Numbered from the stretch's first letter, positions 1 to 8,931 are shown. The stretch: DNA of 64,000 nt from Sporosarcina sp. FSL W7-1349 (GCF_038003045.1 NZ_JBBOOK010000002.1:876283-940282); one strand, 5' to 3'. The notes: generated by a model from the sequence alone, not told the origin. Translations and numbers: made by a program.

Positions 1-1
1 A

Positions 2-724
2 TCACTGTACTCAGCCATTCAAACGAGTACGATATTTTTCTTTGGTGCCGGTGCATTAATAGGTTTCAGTGGTACTGGATCATTTCTGTTTCAAGTTACA
101 GCTATGGTCTTAATGAGCTTGATCCTTTACGGATGGTTGCTTTCCGGTAAGTATGGCAATTTACAACTTATGCTTTTGGTTGGGATCATTATTGGAACTG
201 GGCTGCGATCCGTGTCTACTTTTATGAGAAGATTACTTTCACCGTCCGAGTTTGATATTTTACAGGCAAGATTGTTTGGTTCTGTTAATAATGCGGATGC
301 TGCCTATTTTCCGATTGTCATTCCAATGGTAATTATTGTAGGAATTTTACTTCTTACATATTCCAAGAAATTAAATGTATTGTCACTTGGAAAGGATGTC
401 TCTACTACTTTTGGAGTTAAACATCAACCTAGTATCATTTATACACTTATTTTAGTTGCTGTGTTGATGTCAATTTCAACGGCTTTGGTTGGACCGCTTA
501 CTTTCTTTGGATTTTTAGTTGCAACTTTGAGTTATCAAGCGGCACCTACTCATGATCACAGATATATTTTTCCAATGGCTCTCGCTATAGGATTTTTGAT
601 ACTAACGGGCGCATACTTTGTTATGTATCATGTGTTCAATGCGCAAGGTGTAGTTTCAGTCATTATCGAACTGTTTGGTGGAATCATATTTCTAATTGTA
701 ATTTTAAGGAAGAGGGCACTATGA
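2..724 (+). CDS. iron-siderophore ABC transporter permease (FecCD family), 5' partial
   Basis: This is the C-terminal 240 residues of an inner-membrane permease for Fe3+-siderophore import. The frame is open from base 2, so the true start lies before the window. It is rich in hydrophobic helices, and the pattern (internal helices, then GPLTFFGFLVATLSYQ, then a final helix before a basic tail) fits the FecCD/BtuC family, closest in feel to the YclO type. The stop overlaps the ATG of the next gene (ATGA), showing translational coupling with the ATPase. The substrate-binding lipoprotein is not visible and may lie outside the window. Family assignment is good; the siderophore is unknown. Confidence 0.85.
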   Translation, partial: SLYSAIQTSTIFFFGAGALIGFSGTGSFLFQVTAMVLMSLILYGWLLSGKYGNLQLMLLVGIIIGTGLRSVSTFMRRLLSPSEFDILQARLFGSVNNADAAYFPIVIPMVIIVGILLLTYSKKLNVLSLGKDVSTTFGVKHQPSIIYTLILVAVLMSISTALVGPLTFFGFLVATLSYQAAPTHDHRYIFPMALAIGFLILTGAYFVMYHVFNAQGVVSVIIELFGGIIFLIVILRKRAL

Positions 725-1473
725 TAAAAATTGAGAATGCTAGAAAGTTGTATACGGACAAGGTAAAAATAGGACCTTTAGATATTGAAATACCAAAAGC
801 CGGTTTTACTTCGTTAATTGGACCAAATGGTGCGGGAAAGTCTACGACCCTTTTGATGATTGGAAGACTTTTGGATATGGATGAAGGTCAAATTAGGGTA
901 GCAAATATGGATGTTTCTAAATCAAAATCGAAAGACTTGGCAAAAATCGTGACTATTTTGCGACAAGAAAACCATTTTGTCACGAGGCTTACTGTTAGAC
1001 AACTGGCTGGATATGGACGTTTTCCTCATTCACAGGGAAGGTTAACGAGAGAGGATGAGGCTATTATTTCTAAGTATATCGATTTTTTGGACTTGACTGA
1101 TCTGGAAAATAGATATTTAGATGAGCTTTCAGGTGGTCAAAGGCAACGGGCATATGTTGCAATGGTTTTGTGCCAAGAGACTGAATATGTACTGTTAGAC
1201 GAGCCTCTGAACAATCTTGACGTTGCTCGTTCTGTTCAAATGATGGAGCATTTAAGACAAGCTGCGAATGAATTTGGAAGAACGATTCTAACCGTTATGC
1301 ACGATATAAATTTTGCAGCCAAATATTCTGATCGAATTTGTGCGATGAAAGATGGACAAATTGCCGCTTTTGGAACAGTAGAAGAGATCATGGACCCAGA
1401 AATTTTATCAGATATTTTTGAAACGAAAATAGAAATTATCGACAGTCCTTATGGGCCCGTAGCGATTTATTAA
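721..1473 (+). CDS. iron-siderophore ABC transporter ATP-binding protein
   Basis: A 250-residue cytoplasmic ATPase that powers siderophore uptake with the preceding permease. The sequence shows a Walker A (GPNGAGKST near residue 35), a Q-loop (LRQENHF), the ABC signature LSGGQRQRAYVAM, a Walker B with catalytic Glu (YVLLDEPLNNLD) and the switch His (VMHDINFAAKYSD). The length and the C-terminal segment that shuts off after the H-loop fit the FepC/YclP class. It overlaps the permease gene by four bases. No gene follows on this strand, so this is the operon end. Expression is probably Fur-controlled from upstream of the window (inference). Confidence 0.9.
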   Translation: MIKIENARKLYTDKVKIGPLDIEIPKAGFTSLIGPNGAGKSTTLLMIGRLLDMDEGQIRVANMDVSKSKSKDLAKIVTILRQENHFVTRLTVRQLAGYGRFPHSQGRLTREDEAIISKYIDFLDLTDLENRYLDELSGGQRQRAYVAMVLCQETEYVLLDEPLNNLDVARSVQMMEHLRQAANEFGRTILTVMHDINFAAKYSDRICAMKDGQIAAFGTVEEIMDPEILSDIFETKIEIIDSPYGPVAIY

Positions 1474-1892
1474 TTATGTTGGGTTGGCAAGTAGCTACAT
1501 TTTTAATTTCCAAACTACCATTGCCTACTTGCCAAATATGCCTCTAAAAGAGTGTATAAATGAATTTAACCTATGTCTTTCTTCAGTACGAGAATTGGTC
1601 TTTCATTATTTTTTGAAGTATTTTCACTCTTACTTGGTTTGCCGTTACTTATAATATGATTCTCCGAGATGTAGCCAAGTGCGGTTTTTCATGAAAAAAA
1701 GTACCTTATCCATTTCGCATGAATAAGATATTTTTTAAAATTTGATAATAATTTTCGATCTGTACGTCGCATAAGCATGTTTTTCTTAGCCTGAAAAACG
1801 TTGAAACTTTTCAACAACATTTCTAGCACTTTTATTCGCATCTACACATAGAAAAAGAATAGGACACTCACATATCCTATTCCTTTGATACA
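1474..1892. other. gene-free stretch between the ABC operon and the histidine kinase gene
   Basis: No convincing reading frame. It holds an 11-bp inverted repeat (1484-1494 with 1525-1535) with a 30-nt loop, which lacks a T-run and is only a weak transcription-end candidate for the ABC operon. It also holds the outermost rlmH-like attachment sequence at 1645-1662. Confidence 0.6.
1645..1662 (-). other. outer SCC-like attachment site (att)
   Basis: On the minus strand this reads GAATCATATTATAAGTAA. With the preceding GGA it translates as GESYYK-stop, nearly the C-terminus of RlmH (GEPYHK-stop at 9896). From memory the staphylococcal SCC repeat is GAAGCATATCATAAGTGA; this copy differs at 3 of 18 positions. 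It has the same orientation as the rlmH end and lies 8.2 kb from it, as expected for the distal boundary of an insertion at rlmH. Confidence 0.6.
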
Positions 1893-3968
1893 TTATTCAT
1901 TTAGAAATTTTGGTAAATAAATCATCACCTTAAATAAATCGCCATCTACTTGAACTAAGAACTTTCCGCGCTGGTTGTAAATAAGGCTTTCAGCAATCGA
2001 CAACCCTAATCCGCTACCTTGACTTGATCTAGATTCATCGCCTCGTTTAAAGCGTTCCATTAGCTCATCAGCTGAAATATTTAATTCATAGGCTGAAATA
2101 TTTTTAAGCGTCACGCGTATTTCATTGCCTAAGTCTTCAACATCAATATATACCCTTGATGCAGGCTGTGCGTACTTAAAAATATTCGAAAATAAGTTTT
2201 CGATGGAACGCCACAGCAATTTGCCATCAGCCTTCACATACACTTTTTCTGTTGGATGAGCAAACTTAAATTCTAATGCCGATGCTTCAATTTTTTCATC
2301 CATTTCTCCTATTCCTTGCGTTAGTAATGATACGATGTCAATCCGTTCTAACTGAACAGGCATACTTCCACTTGATGCTTTAGCCGCCTCAAATAAGTCA
2401 TCCGTTAAGTGCTTGAGTCTTTTTGATTTTTGATCTAATACATCTACATATTCGGCAATTTTTTCAGGGTCGTTTTCAATTTTTAATAAATCGACATACG
2501 TAATGATTGACGTTAATGGCGTTCTGATGTCATGCGAAACATTTGTAATGAGCTCTGTTTTTAAACGCTCGCTCTTAATTTCACTATCCACTGATTTATT
2601 TAACCCCTCGGTAATACGATTAATGTTCCCCGCGAGTTGGCTAAACTCCCCTTTTCCGTCTATTTCAATTCTATGCTGAAGATCACCATTTTTAATGTGC
2701 TCTACGCCTTCTTTAATGCGGTTAAACGACTTCACCTTTTTTAGCGCAAGCCAGGCAGCTAGACCAATCGTAATCGGAAACATAAAAAACGTTGCCGCAA
2801 CTACTATTGGATAACCAATGACAAGCAGTACGGTTTTCACGGCTAAGCTACCGCTGTCAAATACATGTTTTATCGCAAGAAATACCTTTTTAAAAATTTG
2901 ATAGATGAGTGTATGCGAAAGGATTGTTTTATTTTTAATATGCTTGACGAGCGATAAAATCAGCAGTAAGGCAATGATAAAAATAGGTACCGTGAGAAGC
3001 AGGTAGATTTCACGGAACACTTCAACAATCATGACGAACCACATCGACAGTAAACAAACAACAATCGCCACATTAAGGTCATTATAGAGTTTGTCAATAA
3101 CATGAAAATGAATGTCCTTATCTTTAAACGATGTTCTTCCAATCACAATCATTAAATAAATAAAAGATACAATAAGTCCTACTAAAAATGCTATGGATTC
3201 ATTTAAAAGCCTTTTGGCTTCTGCTTTATCTGTTTCCCATTCTTGTATTTTTTTCTGTAGAAAAGCATCCGTAAATGCGACATATATCGCATCTGTTTGT
3301 GAATTCAACTGATCAACTGTAGGCGTAAAATAATCATAGTAGTGACTTTTCGCCACTTTAGATGGGTACATTTTTTGTTGATAATCCCCGACTAACATAT
3401 AGGCATCATAGGTTTCAAACTGCTCTTTCTTATTCATTTCACTATTGGAAAATACATGTTCACCATCACTCGCATAATAGATGATACCTTCATAGGTTTC
3501 TAGTCTCTCGACTAACTGATAAAATTCCCTGACTTGCATTCGCATACGTTCTTCTTTTTTACGCTTGATCTTATCCGCATATTCTTCTTTGAAAATGCGC
3601 TTATTATCTGCTTCTTTTAGATCGTGATCATATTCATTTGAATAATAATATTCATTGTATAACTCGTCTTCAATGACTCGGCTATCTGCTTTCGTCAGTG
3701 CCTTACCACTTAAAATATAGGCCTCACTTTTATATGTTCCGATTAATTCCGTTAAGGTGTGAAACAGGCCGTAATTTTCCTTGGCGAACGACTGGCTTTC
3801 AAAATAACTATCCGTATTTACATCACTAAGTTGGACCCTATTGTATTCCAAGTCAATCAGTGCCCTCGCTATACCTGTTAAGCAAATGATTGCCACGAGA
3901 AACACAACCACTTTCGTAATACGTGCATGACTAATATTTTTCAACTTTATACCCAACTCCCCATACAA
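1893..3968 (-). CDS. membrane sensor histidine kinase
   Basis: A 691-residue sensor kinase. One TM helix (about 20-37) is followed by a charged extracytoplasmic domain of about 215 residues. Further TM segments lie at about 260-277, 299-341 and 376-410, then a HAMP-like linker, a HisKA domain with phospho-acceptor His479 (NVSHDIRTPLTS), an N-box (NLFSNIFKYA) and a G-box (GSGLGLSIAE). It signals to the response regulator encoded just upstream, which it overlaps by 38 bp. The ATG start has poor RBS spacing; a TTG at 3944 (GGGGAG 12 nt upstream, overlap 14 bp) is an alternative. The ligand is unknown. It lies inside the outer SCC-like segment and is much longer than antibiotic-sensing BceS-type kinases. 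Confidence 0.85.
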   Translation of the reverse strand: MYGELGIKLKNISHARITKVVVFLVAIICLTGIARALIDLEYNRVQLSDVNTDSYFESQSFAKENYGLFHTLTELIGTYKSEAYILSGKALTKADSRVIEDELYNEYYYSNEYDHDLKEADNKRIFKEEYADKIKRKKEERMRMQVREFYQLVERLETYEGIIYYASDGEHVFSNSEMNKKEQFETYDAYMLVGDYQQKMYPSKVAKSHYYDYFTPTVDQLNSQTDAIYVAFTDAFLQKKIQEWETDKAEAKRLLNESIAFLVGLIVSFIYLMIVIGRTSFKDKDIHFHVIDKLYNDLNVAIVVCLLSMWFVMIVEVFREIYLLLTVPIFIIALLLILSLVKHIKNKTILSHTLIYQIFKKVFLAIKHVFDSGSLAVKTVLLVIGYPIVVAATFFMFPITIGLAAWLALKKVKSFNRIKEGVEHIKNGDLQHRIEIDGKGEFSQLAGNINRITEGLNKSVDSEIKSERLKTELITNVSHDIRTPLTSIITYVDLLKIENDPEKIAEYVDVLDQKSKRLKHLTDDLFEAAKASSGSMPVQLERIDIVSLLTQGIGEMDEKIEASALEFKFAHPTEKVYVKADGKLLWRSIENLFSNIFKYAQPASRVYIDVEDLGNEIRVTLKNISAYELNISADELMERFKRGDESRSSQGSGLGLSIAESLIYNQRGKFLVQVDGDLFKVMIYLPKFLNE

Positions 3969-4617
3969 CTTTTAGATACCTCGGTTCTTTCGGGTTAATT
4001 TCAATTTTTTCTCGAATCTTTCGAATATGGACTGAAACAGTGTTTTCTGGATTGATGGCCCTTTCATTCCATACCTTTTCGTAAATCTCTTCAATTGTAA
4101 ATACTCTCCCGGCATTTGCTGTGAGAAGCTTTACAATTTTATACTGCACTGGTGTCAAATGAACCTCTTCTTTATCAACCGTAATGACTTTCTGTTCATC
4201 ATCAATCATGAGCCCGCCCGATTGAAATACATGACTACTCACCTCAAGACTGCCAAATGTCGTATACCTTCGTAGCTGCGATTTCACTCTAGCCACAAGT
4301 TCTAACGGATTAAACGGCTTGGCCATATAGTCATCTGCTCCGATATTTAATCCGAGTATTTTATCATGATCCTCCGACTTAGCAGAAAGCATGATTAACG
4401 GAATCATATTATCTTGCCGAATCTTCATCGTCGCCGTGATCCCATCCATTTTTGGCATCATAATATCCATAATAATTAGGTGAATAGTATGATCTCGAAT
4501 CAGATCGATGGCCTCTAGCCCATTGTAAGCTTTGAATACTTGATAGCCTTCATTTTCTAAATAAATACTAATTGCCCTTACAATTTCTTTATCATCATCA
4601 CAAATCAAAATGTTCAA
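3931..4617 (-). CDS. OmpR-family response regulator
   Basis: A 228-residue DNA-binding response regulator partnered with the downstream kinase. The receiver domain (1-120) has the acidic pair DDD near residue 8, the phospho-acceptor Asp in IIMDIMMPKMDG, the conserved Ser in MLSAKSEDHDK and the Lys in DYMAKPFNP. The C-terminal winged helix (about 125-228) ends in VHIRKIREKIEINPKEPRYLKVVWGVGYKVE, typical of OmpR/PhoB. Targets are unknown. No adjacent transporter or resistance gene suggests a role. The gene starts next to a 400-bp gene-free stretch that should contain the operon promoter. Confidence 0.9.
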   Translation of the reverse strand: MNILICDDDKEIVRAISIYLENEGYQVFKAYNGLEAIDLIRDHTIHLIIMDIMMPKMDGITATMKIRQDNMIPLIMLSAKSEDHDKILGLNIGADDYMAKPFNPLELVARVKSQLRRYTTFGSLEVSSHVFQSGGLMIDDEQKVITVDKEEVHLTPVQYKIVKLLTANAGRVFTIEEIYEKVWNERAINPENTVSVHIRKIREKIEINPKEPRYLKVVWGVGYKVEKY

Positions 4618-4830
4618 CTACATTCTCTCCTCCATCTCTTTCGGTTCATGTGTCATCCCTATAGGCTTCGTATAAAGATATGATACTCATTAAATCTTAA
4701 CAAACACACATACCCATTCTTAATATTTTCTTAGTGTTTATCCTAAACAACTGTCTATGCCAAATACACGCCGTGAACATAGAAAATTATATAACTCTAA
4801 ATATATGAAAAAATCCGTAAACAATTTGAA

Positions 4831-4870
4831 AAAGCCGATTTTCTGTTTGCCCAGAAAATCGGCTTTCGTT
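4831..4870 (-). terminator. Rho-independent terminator after the diguanylate cyclase gene
   Basis: A perfect 15-bp stem (4831-4845 with 4852-4866), loop of 6 nt, followed by T-rich sequence on both strands. On the minus strand it closes the gene ending at 5019; it could act in both directions. Confidence 0.85.
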
Positions 4871-4916
4871 TTGTATTCATATCTAATTTGATAAATTTAA
4901 AGCAAAAATATCACCG

Positions 4917-4940
4917 TGATGTATCTAAATGAGGTTTTAT
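4917..4940 (+). repeat. copy of the sequence flanking the 6752 att site
   Basis: Matches 6774-6797 at 21 of 24 positions (shared core TGTATC-N-AAATGAG-N-TTTTAT). A more diverged version follows the 1645 att site (about 1668-1690). No att core lies beside this copy, so it may mark a decayed element end (inference). Confidence 0.4.
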
Positions 4941-5018
4941 ATAGATTTTTTAATACAATAATTATGAGTGTTGTTTCAACTAACATAATCATAATGGGCA
5001 AGCACTGAGTTTAGGAGT

Positions 5019-6473
5019 TTAGCTGGACGGTATCCTCCGCATTGAGATTTTCTCTTCGTACATAGTTTGATCTGCCGCTTCTAGGATTTCCTCTACAGTG
5101 GTCAGCATGCCGGGCTTATAATAGGCGATTCCATGGCTCGCTGAAAGTTCATAGGTCTTTTCCCCCGACAGATTAAAACGATGAAAATCTCGTGTAATAT
5201 CCATCCATGTCTCTTCCACTTTTTCTTTATTCTTACCGAAGAAAACGATGATAAATTCGTCACCGCCCATTCGGAATAGCACATCGCCGGAGTCAATATT
5301 GCAATTAATGATTTCGCAGCTTGTCTTGATGAGATCATCTCCAGCTGAGTGACCGAAGTTGTCATTGACGGTTTTCAACCCATTTATATCAATATAACAA
5401 ACATAAAATTCTTGTTGATAAGGCCCGTGAATTTTTTCTTCCAACAAAGCCATTCCGCTCCGCCTATTCATCACACCTGTCAGTGTATCGAAAGAAGCAT
5501 GCTTAAGCAGCTCTTCTTCCTTTATCTTCAGGTTGGTAATATCCGTAACCCCAATTAGAATACAGGACTGATCCAAATACTCGACCAATTCCAGACTTAG
5601 CATAGCCCATTTTTTTAGACTGGGATTTACTTGATACTCCAGTTCATAATTTTTGATACTTTGATGCTCTTCAAGCATTTTTAATATAATCTGCTTTTCA
5701 TAGGGACTGGCGAATAAAAATTTTCCATCCACTTTCGTCATGTCTTGATCCTGCAAATGATAATATTCAATTGCCTGATGATTGATAAGCAATATTTCAT
5801 CATTTTGTAGGTTTGTAAGAATTAATGGATATGGATTCATATGAAATAGTCTTCTAAAACTATCCGTATTTCTTCTTAACTTGCATTTACTTTCAAAATC
5901 CCTTTTTCGCAGCCGATAGAGCATAAATGCAATCGTATAGGAAATTACAGCAGCCCCGGTTGAATTAATTATGTTTGTATTCAGCGAAAAGTGGTTAGGG
6001 TCCATGAAAAGCAACCCAATCAAAAAATAAATATGATTACTGCTGAAATAAATTAAAAGCGGGCCAGGATGAATAGGAAAAACAACAGAAACCCCAAGTA
6101 AAAGAATGATATAAGCATAAATATTACCATTCAATAACTGACTGTTTATAGAAGCCGTCGCGCCAATAAATAAGAATAACACGGTGTAGATATGGATAAT
6201 GGGACCTATAGGCGCACTCTTGTAAAAATAATAAATGAGAATAAAAATAATGGACAGAAAAAAACCTGTAAGGTGAATAGAGGCAAGAACCCATCTATAA
6301 ACCGGGTCTGTCTTATTTAATAGAAATACATCAGAGTAAAAGAAGCCGGGATAGGTGAAAATGAGCATAAAAGAAACCAATTTAAGTCGTTCAAAAAATA
6401 ACTCATTTGAGTACGAAATAAAATCTTGTTGGTCGTCAATATGTTTAATTGAATAGAATCCCATTTTTCTCAA
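5019..6473 (-). CDS. membrane-bound PAS-GGDEF diguanylate cyclase
   Basis: A 484-residue protein that should make cyclic di-GMP from two GTP. The N-terminal half (about 30-190) has some six hydrophobic helices. A PAS-like domain spans about 205-315, and the GGDEF domain about 322-480 begins with FDTLTGVMNRR. The active-site motif RMGGDEF (residues 403-407) is intact. The position of the product-inhibition RxxD site reads DSGD, so canonical feedback inhibition looks absent. It is monocistronic, closed by the terminator at 4831-4870. The sensed signal is unknown. It lies in the outer SCC-like segment. Confidence 0.88.
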   Translation of the reverse strand: MRKMGFYSIKHIDDQQDFISYSNELFFERLKLVSFMLIFTYPGFFYSDVFLLNKTDPVYRWVLASIHLTGFFLSIIFILIYYFYKSAPIGPIIHIYTVLFLFIGATASINSQLLNGNIYAYIILLLGVSVVFPIHPGPLLIYFSSNHIYFLIGLLFMDPNHFSLNTNIINSTGAAVISYTIAFMLYRLRKRDFESKCKLRRNTDSFRRLFHMNPYPLILTNLQNDEILLINHQAIEYYHLQDQDMTKVDGKFLFASPYEKQIILKMLEEHQSIKNYELEYQVNPSLKKWAMLSLELVEYLDQSCILIGVTDITNLKIKEEELLKHASFDTLTGVMNRRSGMALLEEKIHGPYQQEFYVCYIDINGLKTVNDNFGHSAGDDLIKTSCEIINCNIDSGDVLFRMGGDEFIIVFFGKNKEKVEETWMDITRDFHRFNLSGEKTYELSASHGIAYYKPGMLTTVEEILEAADQTMYEEKISMRRIPSS

Positions 6474-6571
6474 ATTCCTTTTAGTGTATTTTAAGTATTT
6501 TAATACAATTAAGATTATTATACACTGTGAGTCAACAGAATAGATCCTTTTTCGTAACTAAATATAAAGAA

Positions 6572-6599
6572 GCCCTATTATTCACGAAGACAATAGGGC
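6572..6599 (-). terminator. weak hairpin, possible terminator
   Basis: An 8-bp stem GCCCTATT (6572-6579) with AATAGGGC (6592-6599) and a 12-nt loop, followed on the minus strand by a T-rich but interrupted run. It could end transcription from the membrane-protein gene at 6821-7351. Confidence 0.4.
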
Positions 6600-6751
6600 A
6601 GAAGAAATAATACGGCTCTTTCCTAAGCGAGTAAAATACTTGGAATTTGGCGGAAACGGAAGGGAATGCGGTGTTTTTCCTGCTTACTCATCACTGGACA
6701 AGTTATTTTATGAAACCGCATATAGTCACCAAAATTTTTAAAAAACCTCAA

Positions 6752-6769
6752 TTACTTATGATACGGTTC
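6752..6769 (-). other. middle SCC-like attachment site (att)
   Basis: Minus strand GAACCGTATCATAAGTAA. With the preceding GGC it encodes GEPYHK-stop, exactly the last six residues of RlmH; it matches the rlmH copy at 15 of 18 positions, two of the three differences being synonymous wobble bases and the third the stop codon (TAA for TGA). It differs from the staphylococcal SCC repeat (recalled as GAAGCATATCATAAGTGA) at 3 of 18. It separates the inner (6770-9895) and outer (1663-6751) segments. Confidence 0.7.
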
Positions 6770-6820
6770 GCCATGGTGTATCAAAATGAGTTTTTATTTT
6801 CTCTACTTTTCTATATATGT

Positions 6821-7351
6821 TTAATAATCTTTGTATATCCAATCATCATCATTAGTAGCAAAAAGAAAAAGAAATAATTTAATAAATAACATTAGAATAC
6901 TCCATGATGCAATAAAAATAATAATTCTATTATTAATATAATTTCCATCAAACAAATAATTATATCCGAGTATAATAAAATACCAAATAGAAAAATCAAC
7001 ATATAACTGAGTACACTTTTTTTTGGCAATAATCCTTTCCAATGACAATATTTTAGTTCTTTCGTTATATTTCCATAAAGTATTATCAAATATATTTAAT
7101 AAGATTACTAAAATTAAAGTAATTACCATGGATAAAATAAGGAATAATTGTAATATCATAATTAAGTATTCCCATGAGTAATAATTCAGATTCATGGTTA
7201 TATTTTCTATGTTTTCATATAAACTAATAAAGTATACCTCATGAAATTCTTTTATATAAAAAAGAAACAACAAAGTAAATATAAGAATAAATTGTATTTT
7301 TTTCAGTGAGAAATCTTTTATTTCTTTAATATTATTTATCAAAGTAAACAA
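6821..7351 (-). CDS. hypothetical small membrane protein
   Basis: An unrecognised 176-residue protein, very AT-rich and hydrophobic. Four membrane segments can be proposed: about 20-36, 56-85, 113-133 and 142-165. The C-terminus is short and acidic (NDDDWIYKDY). It is the last gene of the inner SCC-like segment before the 6752 att and lies about 470 bp downstream of the AAA+ gene, so it is probably transcribed separately. Base composition is far more AT-rich than the rlmH side, consistent with acquisition. No function is proposed. Confidence 0.55.
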   Translation of the reverse strand: MFTLINNIKEIKDFSLKKIQFILIFTLLFLFYIKEFHEVYFISLYENIENITMNLNYYSWEYLIMILQLFLILSMVITLILVILLNIFDNTLWKYNERTKILSLERIIAKKKCTQLYVDFSIWYFIILGYNYLFDGNYINNRIIIFIASWSILMLFIKLFLFLFATNDDDWIYKDY

Positions 7352-7818
7352 ATTATCCAGCCTCGTTTTATTAAAAAACTCAAATTATTTTTTCTTTGCT
7401 ATGAACTTCAATTTTTTGTGTAGCTTGAATTACCTTTTTATTTCAATGTGGAAACAAGAAGTAATCTGATTCATTTATATTAATCGTATATTCGTCAATC
7501 AAAACCCCATGTAACCGTCATATAAACTTAAACACTATTAGCTAAATTAAAGTGAACACTTTACAACTGGAAGATAGAGCGTACACATTGTCACTTTACA
7601 CGGGCCTCTGTGAGCAAAATTATAAGCCATGTAGCCCCAATATACTGGCTCAGCCAAACAAGGCCATCATGCAAGTTCATACTGGAAAGTAGGGTTCAAT
7701 CTTATTCAGCATTTTGAGATAAGAAAGGGTTCATTTCTACTTGTCGGTCACACCCCAAGGTTCTTTAACTTATATTCTATATCTATGCCCTCACCTCAAA
7801 TACCTTTGCATTGTATTT
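7352..7818. other. gene-free stretch with a possible insertion-sequence remnant
   Basis: No intact frame. Around 7549-7700 base composition rises relative to the surroundings, and the 9-mer CACTTTACA occurs twice about 35 bp apart, looking like the end of a decayed insertion sequence. I could not assign a family. Confidence 0.35.
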
Positions 7819-8931
7819 TTACAATACACGTAATTCCTTTAATAATTTATAACTTAGATACATGTCAACTGTATTTTTAATATCCCTTGTATTCACGTAT
7901 TCATCTATATCCGATGATAATTCTAATAACATTTCTTCTTCTAAATGTGAGAGCTTTTCTTTATCGTCTAGAGCAAGACTTTCGAAACTCCGCTTAAACT
8001 CTGTTGTCATTATTTTTAATTTTTCATTCTCGTTTAATGGTTCAAATTTAATACACTCTGTTATTCTTGAAAATATTGCTCCACCAACGTTTTTTTCAAT
8101 TTCGGACGTAGTTAGATAATTCGACGTACATATAAATATTGAATTATCAGCCTTAGCAGTATAATTACCATCAACTATCTGACCTTCATCAAAAAGTTCA
8201 TAAAATGCACTATATAAATTAGGATGTACTTTATCAAATTCATCCAATAAAATGACATTTGTTTCCCTACTCATCAAACTTTTTGCTAAACTATCCTCTT
8301 GTGGTTTTGAACCAAATAGAAATCTATACGCTTGGTCTGTTTGAAACATTGATAGTTGAAATCTCTTAATTTTATCACTTCCATATATTGCTTGTGATAT
8401 TAACTTTGCAGTTTCTGTTTTACCTACACCAGGAGGTCCATAAAACATTATTACTATTGGTTTTTGTGATGACCTTACCTTCGGGATATTAAGAACAGGA
8501 AGCAGCACATTTAGTGCCTTTTCCTGTCCTATCAATCTATCCCTAAAGAGTCTTTTAAATTCAATTAAGCTTTGAACGCCAATTTTCCCGTAGTCATAAT
8601 AAATAAAATCGACAACGAAATTTCTTCGTATTACCTCAATAATATTATTTGGAGGATTTTGAAAATATAAAGTGTTAAATTTCACATTTTTCAAGATTAA
8701 CATTATGTTATTAATCGAATTAATCGACATTGATGAGTATTCTTGTCTATGACAGACAATGGTTTCATAAAAAAATTCTTTTGGCTCATATTCAGAGCCC
8801 TCACTTCGAATTGTAAACGAGCGGTCAATTTCAATAACTTGTAGCATAATATCATTCATTGTTACAAAAGTTGTTTCTTCAATAAACTCTTTAAATGCAT
8901 TATCTGGTCCATAAAAAACCTTAACGTTCAT
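7819..8931 (-). CDS. single-domain AAA+ ATPase, ClpA/B-like
   Basis: A 370-residue protein with an unrecognised N-terminal region (1-125) and one AAA+ module. Seen in sequence: the linker RLIGQEKAL, Walker A GPPGVGKT (165-172), Walker B VILLDEFDKV (about 226-235), sensor 1 (FICTSN), an arginine-finger candidate in FSRI and sensor 2 in VNTRDIKN. The core resembles the AAA_2 module of ClpB/ClpA, but no second ATPase domain, ClpP loop or zinc finger is visible. Its start overlaps the stop of the preceding gene by 11 bp, so the two products are probably made together and may form one machine. A defence or toxin-like role is only inferred from its place in a mobile segment. Confidence 0.8.
   Translation of the reverse strand: MNVKVFYGPDNAFKEFIEETTFVTMNDIMLQVIEIDRSFTIRSEGSEYEPKEFFYETIVCHRQEYSSMSINSINNIMLILKNVKFNTLYFQNPPNNIIEVIRRNFVVDFIYYDYGKIGVQSLIEFKRLFRDRLIGQEKALNVLLPVLNIPKVRSSQKPIVIMFYGPPGVGKTETAKLISQAIYGSDKIKRFQLSMFQTDQAYRFLFGSKPQEDSLAKSLMSRETNVILLDEFDKVHPNLYSAFYELFDEGQIVDGNYTAKADNSIFICTSNYLTTSEIEKNVGGAIFSRITECIKFEPLNENEKLKIMTTEFKRSFESLALDDKEKLSHLEEEMLLELSSDIDEYVNTRDIKNTVDMYLSYKLLKELRVL

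Larger units (their letters stand above)
4618..5018. other. gene-free stretch holding a terminator and a repeat copy
   Basis: Contains the promoter region of the two-component operon at its left end, a strong terminator (4831-4870) and a 24-bp sequence (4917-4940) that also occurs beside the att site at 6774-6797 with 21 of 24 matches. No open reading frame stands out. Confidence 0.6.
6474..6820. other. gene-free stretch containing the middle att site
   Basis: Holds a weak hairpin (6572-6599), a perfect 7-bp inverted pair ATGCGGT (6666-6672) and ACCGCAT (6715-6721), and the middle rlmH-like att at 6752-6769. A 76-codon plus-strand frame runs across it, but it has no ribosome-binding site and runs over the att, so it is not called as a gene. 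Confidence 0.6.

Noticed and set aside
1484..1535. 11-bp inverted repeat after the ABC operon as a terminator
   Set aside because: 30-nt loop and no T-run; kept only as a weak observation in the intergenic entry.
6647..6877. 76-codon plus-strand frame with a hydrophobic end
   Set aside because: No RBS, crosses the middle att site and overlaps the end of the membrane-protein gene; probably chance in AT-rich DNA.
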